This document shows, piece after piece, positions 7,448 through 16,405 of a stretch of DNA of 64,000 nucleotides. Made by a program: the position numbers and the translations under genes. This stretch comes from CAWGJF01 sp963715745 (GTDB lineage: Bacteria > Bacteroidota > Ignavibacteria > Ignavibacteriales > Ignavibacteriaceae): contig OY970271.1 in NCBI GenBank assembly GCA_963715745.1, positions 682,001 through 746,000 on the forward strand, given 5' to 3'. The stretch's first letter is position 1, and every line of letters begins with the position of its first letter. The notes below the pieces were generated by a model that did not search any database, was not told the origin of the DNA, and saw only the letters and a list, made by a program, of their open reading frames with translations.

Positions 7448-8215
7448 ATGGAACTTCAATTAAATTATTCTTCTGCCAAAGGATATCAAAGTAGTTCGCA
7501 AATTGCCAGAGTTATAACTGAGGGGTGGGTTGAAAAAAATTCCTACTGTCCACGTTGCGGTAATAAAAATCTAAAGAGGTTTGAAAACAATCAACCAGTT
7601 GCTGATTTTTACTGCAGTAATTGTGATGCTGAATATGAACTAAAAAGTAAGAAAGATGTTTTTACTTACAAAATTGTTGACGGTGCTTATAAGACAATGA
7701 TAAGGAGAATCAATTCCGAACATAATCCCCATTTTCTTTTCCTAAACTATTCTACAAATAACTTTCAAGTTCAGAATTTTATTACAATCCCCAATCACTA
7801 TTTTACAAATGATATAATTGAAAAAAGAAAGCCACTTAGTGTAAATGCTAGAAGAGCCGGCTGGGTAGGTTGTAACATTTTACTTCATAATATACCAGCA
7901 TCTGGGAAAATATTCCTTGTGAGGGATAGAAAAATTGAAAGCAAAAATAAGGTTTTGGAAAATTGGGCTAAGACTTCTTTCTTAGCGGAACAGAAAATCG
8001 AAAACAGAGGTTGGACTATTGAATTATTGAAAATCATTGATATAGTACAAAACAATGAGTTTGAATTGAAAGATGTCTATGCATTTGAAAGTATGCTAAA
8101 AAAGAAGTTCCCACAAAACAGATTTATAAAAGATAAAATAAGACAACAATTACAAGTGTTAAGAGATAAAAGGATTATTAAATTTTTAGGAAAAGGGCGA
8201 TATTTAAAAGTTTAG
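7448..8215 (+). CDS. dpnC: DpnI-like methyl-dependent restriction endonuclease
   Basis: A 255-residue protein that matches DpnI (R.DpnI, 254 residues) over its whole length. DpnI cleaves GATC only when the adenine is N6-methylated. The catalytic PD-(D/E)XK residues fall at D53, E64 and K66, the same numbers as in DpnI. Four zinc-site cysteines are at C34, C37, C56 and C59, and ARRAGWVGCNI and the C-terminal winged helix (DKIRQQLQVLRDKRIIKF) are kept. No methyltransferase is beside it, as expected for a type IIM enzyme. It should destroy incoming Dam-methylated DNA and implies the host lacks GATC adenine methylation. The gene following it converges and overlaps by four bases. Confidence 0.95.
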   Translation: MELQLNYSSAKGYQSSSQIARVITEGWVEKNSYCPRCGNKNLKRFENNQPVADFYCSNCDAEYELKSKKDVFTYKIVDGAYKTMIRRINSEHNPHFLFLNYSTNNFQVQNFITIPNHYFTNDIIEKRKPLSVNARRAGWVGCNILLHNIPASGKIFLVRDRKIESKNKVLENWAKTSFLAEQKIENRGWTIELLKIIDIVQNNEFELKDVYAFESMLKKKFPQNRFIKDKIRQQLQVLRDKRIIKFLGKGRYLKV

Positions 8216-8550
8216 TCAATTATTATTATTTCTTCTTTCCAAAACTCTTCAATTTTACCAGAACCGAATTTTACACCTATCATGGGATCCGAAGGATAAG
8301 ATTGTCCACATCCACAGTTATATTCGAAATAAGTTACTATTCCAATTTTAAAAGTATATCGATTATCAAAAGTTTCATCTTTATTTGGATTATCTAATAT
8401 CCTCACTCGATTACCAATTTTGATTGGAAATCCCAATATATCACAATATATAATTATAGGTTTAGAATTATTTTTAATATGTACTTTTTCAATCATAAAA
8501 GTATTTAGTCTACAAGTGCTATAATATTTATTATTAATTGTGCTTATCAC
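8212..8550 (-). CDS. hypothetical protein convergent with dpnI
   Basis: A 112-residue protein with no recognised domain. It is rich in Ile, Asn and Lys and contains YNCGCGQSYPSDPMIGVKFGSGKIEEFW, split here as YNCGCG and DPMIGVKFGSGK. A second Met at residue 19 could be the true start. The C-terminal half looks like a small beta domain (KIGNRVRILDNP, like SH3/KOW-type folds). It overlaps the dpnI stop by four bases on the other strand. A functional link to DpnI is only positional. Confidence 0.55.
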   Translation of the reverse strand: MISTINNKYYSTCRLNTFMIEKVHIKNNSKPIIIYCDILGFPIKIGNRVRILDNPNKDETFDNRYTFKIGIVTYFEYNCGCGQSYPSDPMIGVKFGSGKIEEFWKEEIIIID

Positions 8551-9122
8551 AAACTTAATCCTTCACCATTCAATTTTCTTCCCTTCTGCCCGTTTATCTG
8601 TAATTATTTTTTATCCTATTATTTGTGTAACAGTCCTGCTATTCCTTACAAGTCTCTAGTAACCCTTGCATTCTTATACTCTGTATAAAACTAAAAAATC
8701 ATCATAAATTTTTCATGATGGCATATCCAAAATTGGAAGATGGACTTTGAAACTTCAGAGGTGTATTGCTAATATTTGCAATGAAAAAGTTCGTTTTTAG
8801 TTAGTTTTTGCATCTCTCAAAAAAAAATTTTTTTCCCCCCGACTGATGGCAAAATAGGGTCAATTCTTAGTATAGGTTTATATAGACCAAGGTCCCTCCT
8901 TTCGACTAAAGCCAAAAGAAAGGAGGTATTTATAGAAAAATAATTACTGACAGCAAATCAAATCTTCCCCCCTTATGAAGATAAAGCTGGCAATCCCCGA
9001 CCGGAGCCGGGGATTGTTTAATTCAACGCACAAAATAAAAATCTTTCCCCCTTCGAACTTTTCCATGACTTCTTTCCTCTATTAGATAAACCAAACAAAA
9101 ACCATCAAAAAAGGAGTAAAAA
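8551..9122. other. 570-bp intergenic region with hairpins, no gene seen
   Basis: No convincing reading frame. It holds an inverted repeat CCTCCTTTC (8895-8903) / GAAAGGAGG (8918-8926) flanked by TATAGACC and TATTTATA, and an AATCCCCG (8992-8999) / CGGGGATT (9008-9015) hairpin. A homopolymer run AAAAAAAAATTTTTTTCCCCCC lies near 8820-8840 (described, not quoted as one string). It could hold a small RNA ending at the hairpin at 9015 but there is no direct support. Confidence 0.4.
8992..9015 (+). terminator. GC-rich hairpin, possible terminator
   Basis: The stem AATCCCCG / CGGGGATT with loop ACCGGAGC is followed by GTTTAATT. It is stable, but the U-tract is short and no gene precedes it closely on either strand. 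Confidence 0.4.
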
Positions 9123-9635
9123 ATGTTAAAGAAAACGGTTTTAATTGCAGCAGTGTTATTTTCGTTCTTTTCAGTATTTGCACAGGATATGTCTGATGCA
9201 CAGAAAAATTTTGGACAAATGGTCGGTAACTGGAAACTGGACAATGCAAAATACACAGCCGGCGATGAAACCTTAACGGGTGTTTACACTTTCGTCTGCT
9301 CAGCAGTAAATGATAATTCAGGAATACTTGCCCACGAAAAATTTGCAACAAAAGAAATGGGAACAATGAAAGGTGAAAACCTATTAGGTTATGATCCGAA
9401 CACAGGGCTTGTTCATTTATACAGCATCGATAATATGGGAACTGCACACGATCACGTCGGCTACTGGATTGATAGTAACCATTTGTTTGTAGAGTACCAG
9501 GGAGTAATGGATGGTAAAATATATGTTGAGCAGATAGATATGAAATTCCCTTCGACTGATAAAATGGAAATAAAATTATCAAGTATGTTAAACGGTGAAC
9601 CTTATTCAAAATTCAGCGGCACATTTACAAAATAA
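9123..9635 (+). CDS. secreted DUF1579-like protein
   Basis: A 170-residue protein with a signal peptide ending VFAQ near residue 20. The mature part starts with NFGQMVGNWKLDNAKY and has repeated beta-type segments (GTMKGENLLGYDPNTGLVHLYSIDNMG). The G-x-W opening followed by GYDP resembles the DUF1579/lipocalin-like families that bind small hydrophobic ligands. AAAGGAGT lies before the ATG. It is upstream of the ECF sigma gene but separated by a spacer of about 70 bases. Confidence 0.65.
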   Translation: MLKKTVLIAAVLFSFFSVFAQDMSDAQKNFGQMVGNWKLDNAKYTAGDETLTGVYTFVCSAVNDNSGILAHEKFATKEMGTMKGENLLGYDPNTGLVHLYSIDNMGTAHDHVGYWIDSNHLFVEYQGVMDGKIYVEQIDMKFPSTDKMEIKLSSMLNGEPYSKFSGTFTK

Positions 9636-9704
9636 AAAGAAGGGGAAAGAGACAACTTAATTATTGATTTCCCCTTGTGTGCCGCAGATTTTTAAAGTAA
9701 TATT

Positions 9705-10646
9705 ATGCAGGTGAAAGAAGAAGCATTAATAAAAAACTGGGTTGAAGATGCACAGCTTGGAAACAGGTCGTGCTTCAATAATTTGATTGCATACTATCAT
9801 GCTGAATTGCTGGCTTATGCAATGAAGATTTGCAGGTACAGCAATATCGCCGAAGATGCATTGCAGGATGCATACATTAGTGCTTTCACGCACATTACCG
9901 GTTTAAAAACTTCGGAAAGCTTTCCGGGGTGGTTAAGAACAATTGTAAAGAGATCTTGCTGGCAGTATTTAAATGATCGCACACAAAAAAGTTCCCTGCC
10001 TCTTTCCGCAAAACTGGTTGATTCAAAAATAGCTGATCATAATCTTGAAAATGAAATTGATAAAAATAATCTGAATGAATTCATCTGGGAAAGAATAACT
10101 CACCTAAGTGAAACACTAAGAGTCGTTGTGCTGCTTCGCTACTTTACTGAGTATAATGACTATGAAAACATTTCAACAATTCTTGGTGTCCCGGTAGGAA
10201 CAATACGAAGCCGTTTAAATGAATCAAAGAAGCAGCTTAAAAAACTATGGAATTATGATTTGTCAGATCTGCCTGAAAATCTAAAATCAGATGCAAAATA
10301 CTGGAATGAATTTTATGAATATTCCTTCAGGAATCTTCAAAAAGATGATAGCGTAAGAAAGATGTTCAATAATCATTTGCTGCCTGATCTTACAATTAAA
10401 TTCACAAGCGGGAAAACATCACAGGGCAGGCAGTTATTTGAAAAAGAAATTAATGATGACATTACTTACGGAACAAGCTACGGTATCGGAACAATTTTTA
10501 ATTTAAAAGATATCGGGATAATCCAGGGGGAAAATATTAATTCAAAAGAATACCCCGACCGCTGTCCTCCCACTTCGACATTAATCTTTCACAGAAAAAC
10601 AGATAAAACATTTTACCTTCAGTTTCATAATGCGTTGGTATCATAA
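9705..10646 (+). CDS. ECF sigma factor with C-terminal SnoaL-like extension
   Basis: A 313-residue protein. Region 2 spans about residues 22-88 (AEDALQDAYISAFTHI...FPGWLRTIVKRSCWQYL) and region 4 about 125-180 (LRVVVLLRYFTEYNDYENISTILGVPVGTIRSRL). An extra 130 residues follow, unlike normal 180-residue ECF factors. ECF groups with a C-terminal NTF2/SnoaL extension exist (ECF41-like) and use it instead of an anti-sigma factor, so it may be self-regulated; that assignment is inference. Secreted small proteins flank it (9123 and 10698) and may be targets. Confidence 0.8.
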   Translation: MQVKEEALIKNWVEDAQLGNRSCFNNLIAYYHAELLAYAMKICRYSNIAEDALQDAYISAFTHITGLKTSESFPGWLRTIVKRSCWQYLNDRTQKSSLPLSAKLVDSKIADHNLENEIDKNNLNEFIWERITHLSETLRVVVLLRYFTEYNDYENISTILGVPVGTIRSRLNESKKQLKKLWNYDLSDLPENLKSDAKYWNEFYEYSFRNLQKDDSVRKMFNNHLLPDLTIKFTSGKTSQGRQLFEKEINDDITYGTSYGIGTIFNLKDIGIIQGENINSKEYPDRCPPTSTLIFHRKTDKTFYLQFHNALVS

Positions 10647-10697
10647 TAATATATTTCATTATAACTCGAATTATTAACTTATTGAAAGGAGAGTGAA

Positions 10698-11135
10698 ATG
10701 AAAACATTGATAACAATGATCATTTCAATTGTTATTACAATTTCAGTATTTTCTCAGGATAGAGGCTCACTTACAGAAATGCTCACAAAGCAATTTAACC
10801 AGGCCTGGAACAAAGAAAATATCAATGAAATGATATCACTTCTTCAACCGGATGCATTTTTCAAATCGCCTTACCAGCTTAGATACGGTAGAGAGCAAAT
10901 GGCAGCAACAGTTTTGAAAACAAATCCGCCGGCTTATAAGATTGTGGAAATAAAAGAACAACATTCGAAAGTTAAAGATGATATTGCCTGGTCGATAGGA
11001 GATTTTTCTTGTGATCTATATGACGAACAAGGTAATAAGACAAATGAAGTGCTTGAAGGTTCATACACATATGTATTTACAAAGAAAAGTAATAAAGACT
11101 GGAAACTGCAGATGATGATATTTCATGAAAAATAA
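10698..11135 (+). CDS. secreted SnoaL/DUF4440-like protein
   Basis: A 145-residue protein with a signal peptide (residues 1-20, VFSQ) followed by an NTF2-like domain: QFNQAWNKENINEMISLLQPDAFF and RYGREQMAAT are typical of the DUF4440/SnoaL group. It ends KDWKLQMMIFHEK, the usual last strand. Strong Shine-Dalgarno GAAAGGAGAG. It lies 51 bases after the ECF sigma gene and has its own terminator. Confidence 0.75.
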   Translation: MKTLITMIISIVITISVFSQDRGSLTEMLTKQFNQAWNKENINEMISLLQPDAFFKSPYQLRYGREQMAATVLKTNPPAYKIVEIKEQHSKVKDDIAWSIGDFSCDLYDEQGNKTNEVLEGSYTYVFTKKSNKDWKLQMMIFHEK

Positions 11136-11138
11136 AAA

Positions 11139-11155
11139 CCCCGGCATAACCGGGG
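11139..11155 (+). terminator. terminator after SnoaL-like gene
   Basis: CCCCGG / CCGGGG with CATAA loop, four bases beyond the stop codon. It may serve both strands. Confidence 0.6.
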
Positions 11156-11183
11156 AATTCTTGGCAAAGTATTTCCGAAAAGA

Positions 11184-11435
11184 TTAATTGCCTTCTTTTA
11201 CTTCGATGATTTCATCCGGATCGAGTCCGTGAGCTTCGTGATGAACTTTTAATGAAGCTTCTTTATTCGGCGCTTCTGAAAGACAGAACACAGTTCCATT
11301 CTCTTCATTGTACCAGTATTTCAAATACTTTACACCATACTTCCCCTGTTTTTCGAGATCCTTCTTGTGTGCTTCGGCAACAGCCTGCGCCGTTAAACCA
11401 TCAACACCTTTGTGGACATCCATGAATAGAGCCAT
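11184..11435 (-). CDS. DUF4242 domain protein
   Basis: An 83-residue protein consisting only of a DUF4242 domain, with the family signature MALFMDVH...GL...EAHKKDLE...YWYNEENGTVFCLSEAPNKEA...HHEAHG. The conserved acidic and histidine residues suggest a ligand or metal site; the biochemical role is unknown. It is a paralogue of the N-terminal domain of the regulator encoded at 12340-13422. Together with mddA (11473-12228) the three genes lie in the same direction and are likely related in function. Confidence 0.85.
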   Translation of the reverse strand: MALFMDVHKGVDGLTAQAVAEAHKKDLEKQGKYGVKYLKYWYNEENGTVFCLSEAPNKEASLKVHHEAHGLDPDEIIEVKEGN

Positions 11436-11472
11436 TATAAACCTCCGTTACTTGTGAATGAATTATTTATCC

Positions 11473-12228
11473 TTAATGGATATTTTCAGCAAGACCATGT
11501 TTCTTAGGCGGCATAGGAATAATTTGTGAAACCTCACGTTGATATCTTTTATATTCTTCCCCATGAAATGAAACAAGATCTTTTTCTTCAAGCTGGATAG
11601 CAACAAGTATGTAACCTGTTGTAGCAATTGCAAAAAGTAAATGACCGACTGTCATTACCGGAGCAGCCCAGAAAGCAATTATAAATCCAAGCATTAAAGG
11701 ATGTCTTACGAATTTGTAATAGAACGGTGTTACAAATTTTGGATTCTGCAGTTTTTGGTTTTTAAGATTAAGGTAAACCTGCTGCAATCCAAACAAGCTA
11801 AAGTGGTTAATAAGATAAGTTCCGGTCAGAACAACAAACCATCCAAAGAAGTAAAGTGCAGTTAAGATTGGTGTTAATAATGTACTACCGGTATTCCAAA
11901 TTACATCTGGCATAGGTCTCCAGAAATAAAACAAAACTATAAGTGCTATGCTTGAAAATAAAACATAAGTGCTTCGTTCAATTGGTTTGGGAACTATTTT
12001 CGTCCACCATCTTTTAAAGCCTTGTCTTGCCATTACGCTATGCTGAACGGCAAATAAAGAAAGCAGCAAAAGGTTTACTATAAGTACAGCACTTGTTCCA
12101 CCCTGGTAACCGTTATCAATTGATTTTGGGACAACAATGTTGCCTACAAAACCGACTGCATAAAGAAAGGTAACAAAAAATACCAGGTAACAAATTACTC
12201 CGTAAACGAAAAAAACAATTCTTTTCAT
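11473..12228 (-). CDS. mddA: methanethiol S-methyltransferase (MddA-like)
   Basis: A 251-residue membrane protein with about six hydrophobic segments. It shows MddA/NnrU-family hallmarks: FAVQHSVMARQGFKRWW, PIERSTYVLFSS, INHFSLFGLQQVY, VRHPLMLGFIIAFWA and EEKDLVSFHGEEY in order. MddA uses S-adenosylmethionine to methylate methanethiol to dimethyl sulfide. The RHPL...EE region is shared with isoprenylcysteine methyltransferases and forms the catalytic site. It lies 37 bases upstream of the DUF4242 gene and 111 bases downstream of the AraC-type regulator, so the regulator may control it. Confidence 0.85.
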   Translation of the reverse strand: MKRIVFFVYGVICYLVFFVTFLYAVGFVGNIVVPKSIDNGYQGGTSAVLIVNLLLLSLFAVQHSVMARQGFKRWWTKIVPKPIERSTYVLFSSIALIVLFYFWRPMPDVIWNTGSTLLTPILTALYFFGWFVVLTGTYLINHFSLFGLQQVYLNLKNQKLQNPKFVTPFYYKFVRHPLMLGFIIAFWAAPVMTVGHLLFAIATTGYILVAIQLEEKDLVSFHGEEYKRYQREVSQIIPMPPKKHGLAENIH

Positions 12229-12339
12229 TGGGCCTCCAAAAAATTATTGTTTAAGTAATTCGATACGAAAGTAGAAATGTTATTGCAGGGAGTCTATCAG
12301 TTTTAGGTCAATAACTATTAAAAATTGTTCAGTAAGAGA

Positions 12340-13422
12340 CTACGTGATATAGGTCTCATACTCAGAAGGTAATACGCCAAATCTTTTATGAAAACATTGT
12401 GTAAAGTAAGAAGGATTACTGAATCCTGATTCGAATGCAATTTCAGAAATGTTTCCTTTGTGTTTTTCGATGAGCTTGAGCGCTTTTTTTAATCTGAATT
12501 CACGGATGAATTCATTGGGAGAATGTCCTGTTAAAGAAGTTGTCTTCCTGTAAAATCGTGATTTGCTCATACCAATTTGTTCGCTGAAATCATCTACCCT
12601 GAAATCAAAGTGGTTCCAGTTCTTGTCCGTTATTTCCATAAGCTGGTATAAAAAACTTTCCTCATCGGGTTTTAATGATTTAACAAGTTTATTGTCAACC
12701 TTTACATCGGAAATATCAGAAGAAATTAATATTTGTCCGTCTTCAGCAATATAGCAAAGCCGTTTAGCTTGCCTGATTGTCTCCCCGAAAAGATCTTCTC
12801 TTTTGGTAACCGGAGCTCCAGTGCTGATTCCAATCGATGCTCTGACTTTAGTTTTGGGGTTTTGTTTATTATAATCATTAAATTTTTTAAGAATTTCAAT
12901 TGCGCATTTCACCGCATTCTCTTCGGAAGTAAATGAAGCAAGAAATCCCTCATCAATATCTTTTATTTTTTTGCAGCCTTGCTTTTCCATTTTTTTGTGA
13001 ATGAAATCGTTAAAAACATCAAGGCTTTTTGAATTGCTGTTTTTCCGGGAGAAATCTTTTAATCTGAATTCTATATATATTATTGTTCGGATTGCAGATT
13101 CATTAATTACAAGTTCCGGTTCAACCGAATCAGCAGGAAATTTCGGATCAGCAATTCTTCCTAAAAATGCTTCAACAAGATTTGCTTGGACTTCAATTAT
13201 CTGGTTCGGTATCACGCCATGAGCTTCATTATGCATTTTTGTTACTGCATTTTTCTCTGGTGCATCCACCAGGCAAAAAGCAAGCCCTGTTTTTTCATCA
13301 AACCAGTATGTTAAAGTTTTACAGCCGAATTTATCCTGGACTTTTAAATCAGCCTGGTGAACTTCTGAAACATGTTTTGCAGTTATCCCTTTTATATCAT
13401 GTCGATCCATGAAAATAGGCAT
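12340..13422 (-). CDS. regulator: DUF4242 + cyclase-like domain + AraC HTH
   Basis: A 360-residue fusion. Residues 1-80 are a DUF4242 domain (MPIFMDRHDIKGITAKHV...HNEAHGVIPNQ). Residues about 110-250 resemble a class III nucleotide cyclase core (VRASIGISTGAPV, DLFGETIRQAKRL, GQILISSDI), but the metal-binding Asp pair is not evident, so it is probably a degenerate sensor. Residues about 265-360 are an AraC/XylS DNA-binding domain (LKKALKLIEKHKGNISEIAFESGFSNPSYFTQCFHKRFGVLPSEY). It is placed upstream of mddA and a second DUF4242 gene. Confidence 0.85.
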   Translation of the reverse strand: MPIFMDRHDIKGITAKHVSEVHQADLKVQDKFGCKTLTYWFDEKTGLAFCLVDAPEKNAVTKMHNEAHGVIPNQIIEVQANLVEAFLGRIADPKFPADSVEPELVINESAIRTIIYIEFRLKDFSRKNSNSKSLDVFNDFIHKKMEKQGCKKIKDIDEGFLASFTSEENAVKCAIEILKKFNDYNKQNPKTKVRASIGISTGAPVTKREDLFGETIRQAKRLCYIAEDGQILISSDISDVKVDNKLVKSLKPDEESFLYQLMEITDKNWNHFDFRVDDFSEQIGMSKSRFYRKTTSLTGHSPNEFIREFRLKKALKLIEKHKGNISEIAFESGFSNPSYFTQCFHKRFGVLPSEYETYIT

Positions 13423-13637
13423 ATCAATTTATCCTCATGTTTAGTTTAAAATCCAATTTCAAGAAACAAATCTGAACCACCCCATTATTTAATCAGGAAT
13501 AGAGGGAAAGAAGGTATAAGAAATTTTGGATAAAATATAGTTTATTCTTCAAAATTTCAAAGTTATTTTTATACGATTCACAATTATGTGATTAAATCTG
13601 AACTCTTATTTTTCCTTTTTCTTCTCAAATCTATACT

Positions 13638-13645
13638 TATTTTTG
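13638..13645 (+). promoter_or_regulatory. candidate -7 element (TAnnTTTG) for M16 operon
   Basis: TATTTTTG lies 32 bases before the protease ATG and matches the Bacteroidota -7 consensus TAnnTTTG. A clear -33 TTTG is not present, so support is modest. Confidence 0.35.
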
Positions 13646-13676
13646 AATTATAAATAAAAAACAACACGGAAGTGCT

Positions 13677-14999
13677 ATGAAAAAATTCTTTGTCTTTTTG
13701 TTTTTCATCATCCCGATTTTTTCTCAAACCAAAGTTGAAGACATAAAGACCTTCACGCTGGAAAACGGAATGAAAATAATTGTGCTCGAAGATCACTCAA
13801 TTCCAAATGCAAATATGTATTTCTTTTATAAAGTTGGTTCGCGAAATGAATACCCGGGAATTACCGGCATTTCACATTTCTTTGAACATATGATGTTTAA
13901 TGGTGCAAAAAAATATGGACCTAAGCAGTTTGATATCGTAATGGAGGCAAATGGCGGATCGAATAATGCATACACAACACAGAACAACACTGCTTACACC
14001 GACTGGTTCCCGAATCAATCAATGGAAGTGATGTTTGATCTTGAAGCAGACAGGATTGCAAACTTAAACTTCGATCCAAAAATGATTGAAAGTGAAAGAG
14101 GTGTCATTCTCTCAGAAAGAAGTACCGGGCTTGAAAATTATCCGCTCGAAGAACTCTGGGATGCAGTTCAGGGAATAGCATTTTATGCTCATCCATACCG
14201 CTGGCCGGTTATCGGTTATGAATCTGATATTAAAAACTGGACAAAAGAAGATCTCGAAAATTATTTTCATACTTACTATGCACCGAATAACTGCGTTGTT
14301 GTTATTGTCGGAGATGTAAAATTTGATTGGGTAAAAACTCTTGCGGAAAAATATTTTGCACCGATTCCATCAGGACCAAAACCAAGAGACATTCACACCA
14401 TAGAGCCTGAACAAAAAGGTGAGAAAACGGTTTTTATAGATCGTGATGTACCAACTCCGAATTTATTGTTTGCATATCACGTTCCTCAATCCGGTTCTGA
14501 TGAATATTATGCTCTTGATCTTCTTGAATCGATTTTATCTTCAGGAAAAACATCAAGGTTGTACAAATCAATAATCGATAACAAACAACTTGCAATTGAT
14601 ATTGGTACAGATTACAGCAGCGCATTTGATCCCACAGTCATGTACATATATGCAATTGCAAACCAGGGAGTTAAAGCCGATGTTCTTGAAAAAGCAATTC
14701 TTAATGAAGTTGATAAAATAATAAAAGATGGTGTTACTGATGAAGAACTGCAGAAAGTTAAAAACCAGAAGCTTATGGGTTTTTATCATACAATGGAAAC
14801 AATAAACGGTAAAGCAAATATGATCGGGACTTATGAACTCTTTTTCGGAAGCTATAAAAAACTTTTTTCTGCTCCCGATGATTATAACAAAGTTTCTAAA
14901 GAAGATATTCAGCAGGTTGCAAAAAAATATTTTACTGAAGATAACCGGACAGTTGGAATTATGGAATCTAAAACAAATCTGGAAGAGGGAAAACAATGA
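13677..14999 (+). CDS. M16 family zinc metallopeptidase (catalytic subunit)
   Basis: A 440-residue protein with a signal peptide (residues 1-17). The inverted zinc motif HFFEH is at residues 67-71, with the third ligand in IESERGVILSERS about 75 residues later. The C-terminal half has the second M16 domain with the typical SGKTSRLYKSI. Together with the next gene it makes the periplasmic two-subunit M16 peptidase found in many bacteria (one active, one inactive subunit). Its stop overlaps the partner start (ATGA, 14996-14999), so translation is coupled. Confidence 0.92.
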   Translation: MKKFFVFLFFIIPIFSQTKVEDIKTFTLENGMKIIVLEDHSIPNANMYFFYKVGSRNEYPGITGISHFFEHMMFNGAKKYGPKQFDIVMEANGGSNNAYTTQNNTAYTDWFPNQSMEVMFDLEADRIANLNFDPKMIESERGVILSERSTGLENYPLEELWDAVQGIAFYAHPYRWPVIGYESDIKNWTKEDLENYFHTYYAPNNCVVVIVGDVKFDWVKTLAEKYFAPIPSGPKPRDIHTIEPEQKGEKTVFIDRDVPTPNLLFAYHVPQSGSDEYYALDLLESILSSGKTSRLYKSIIDNKQLAIDIGTDYSSAFDPTVMYIYAIANQGVKADVLEKAILNEVDKIIKDGVTDEELQKVKNQKLMGFYHTMETINGKANMIGTYELFFGSYKKLFSAPDDYNKVSKEDIQQVAKKYFTEDNRTVGIMESKTNLEEGKQ

Positions 15000-16369
15000 G
15001 AAAATTAATAATATTATTTATCGTTATAAGTTTTTCAAGCTTTGCACAGTTCCAGCTTCCGGAATATGAAAAATATACTTTACAAAACGGGCTTACCCTG
15101 ATTTTAATGGAACAGCACGAAGTTCCGCTTGTTTATATAAATGCCGTTTTCCCTGCCGGTGCAGTCTGGGATGGAAATGAAAATGGGCTTGCAGCTTTAA
15201 CTGCTGAAGCAATGTTGTTTGGCTCAAAGAATTATACTAAAGATCAGATTGAACAGACATTTGATTTTCTTGGTGCAAATATTTCAAGCTACGCCGGGAC
15301 AGAAGCATCAAAGATATCGGCTTCATTTAATAAAAAAGATTTTGACAAACTCTTTCCGGTTTTTGCAGATATTATAAAAAGTCCGTCGTTTCCTGAAACT
15401 GAAGTTGAAAAAAGAAAACAGAGATGGATTGCTGAACTCGACCAGGATAGGGAAAGCCCAAGAAGTATTATCGGAAATTATTTTAACAAGATGATTTACA
15501 GAAATATTCCTTATGGTAATCCGGTTAAAGGGACTAAAAAGACAATTGAGGAAATTTCATCAGATGATTTGCGGGCATTTTATAATTTTCATTACCCTTT
15601 ATCACTCGGATGTATTGCTATTGTTGGTGATTTTAACACTGAAGAAATGAAATCAAAAATAGAAAGTTTTTTTCCATCAGCTCCCAAAATTGAATTACCA
15701 GCTTTACCGAAAAACATAACAGAATCTGTCGATCTTCCTTCCGGAAACCGGGTTTTACTGGTAAATAAAGATGACTCTCATGAAACAACTTTTATGATTG
15801 GGGGAAAAGGTGTTGCATGGAATAATCCAGATATTGTTAAAATCGATGTTGTGAATACCATTCTTGGCGGGAGATTTACATCATGGCTAAATGAAGAGTT
15901 GAGAATTAATTCCGGCTTGACTTACGGAGCGAGGAGTAATTTTCGTCATTATAAATATGGCGGAACTTTTTATGCAATCAGTTTTACCGCAACAGAAAAT
16001 ACTACAAAGGCAATTGACTTAACTCTAAAAGTATTTGATAAACTTCATAAAGAAGGAATTGATGAGAAAACTCTTTCTTCTGCAAAAAATTATATGAAAG
16101 GACAGTTTCCTCCGGATTATGAAACAGCCGGTGAGCTTGCTGATCTTTTAACAACAATGTTTTTTTACGGGTTAGATGATTCATACATAAATGATTTCGA
16201 AAAAAATATTGATGCGATGACAGTTGAAGAAGCAAATGAAATTATAGCAAAATATTTTCCGCAGGATAATTTTCAATTTGTACTGATTGGTAAAGCGGGT
16301 GAAATAAAAGATGCAGTTTCAAAATATGGAAAAGTAACTGAGAAGAGCATTGATGAAGACGGATATTAA
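14996..16369 (+). CDS. M16 family peptidase, non-catalytic partner
   Basis: A 457-residue protein with a signal peptide (SSFAQ). It has the M16 fold (LQNGLTLILMEQHEVPLVYINAVFPAG, LGGRFTSWLNEELRINSGLTYGARS with the R/Y pair used for substrate binding) but lacks HxxEH; the equivalent place reads LTAEAMLFGS. Inactive partner subunits carry the R/Y pair and form heterodimers with the active one. Translationally coupled to the preceding gene by a 4-base overlap. Confidence 0.92.
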   Translation: MRKLIILFIVISFSSFAQFQLPEYEKYTLQNGLTLILMEQHEVPLVYINAVFPAGAVWDGNENGLAALTAEAMLFGSKNYTKDQIEQTFDFLGANISSYAGTEASKISASFNKKDFDKLFPVFADIIKSPSFPETEVEKRKQRWIAELDQDRESPRSIIGNYFNKMIYRNIPYGNPVKGTKKTIEEISSDDLRAFYNFHYPLSLGCIAIVGDFNTEEMKSKIESFFPSAPKIELPALPKNITESVDLPSGNRVLLVNKDDSHETTFMIGGKGVAWNNPDIVKIDVVNTILGGRFTSWLNEELRINSGLTYGARSNFRHYKYGGTFYAISFTATENTTKAIDLTLKVFDKLHKEGIDEKTLSSAKNYMKGQFPPDYETAGELADLLTTMFFYGLDDSYINDFEKNIDAMTVEEANEIIAKYFPQDNFQFVLIGKAGEIKDAVSKYGKVTEKSIDEDGY

Positions 16370-16405
16370 TTCTTTAATAAGATTGGAAGAAAAATTATTT
16401 AGTCT

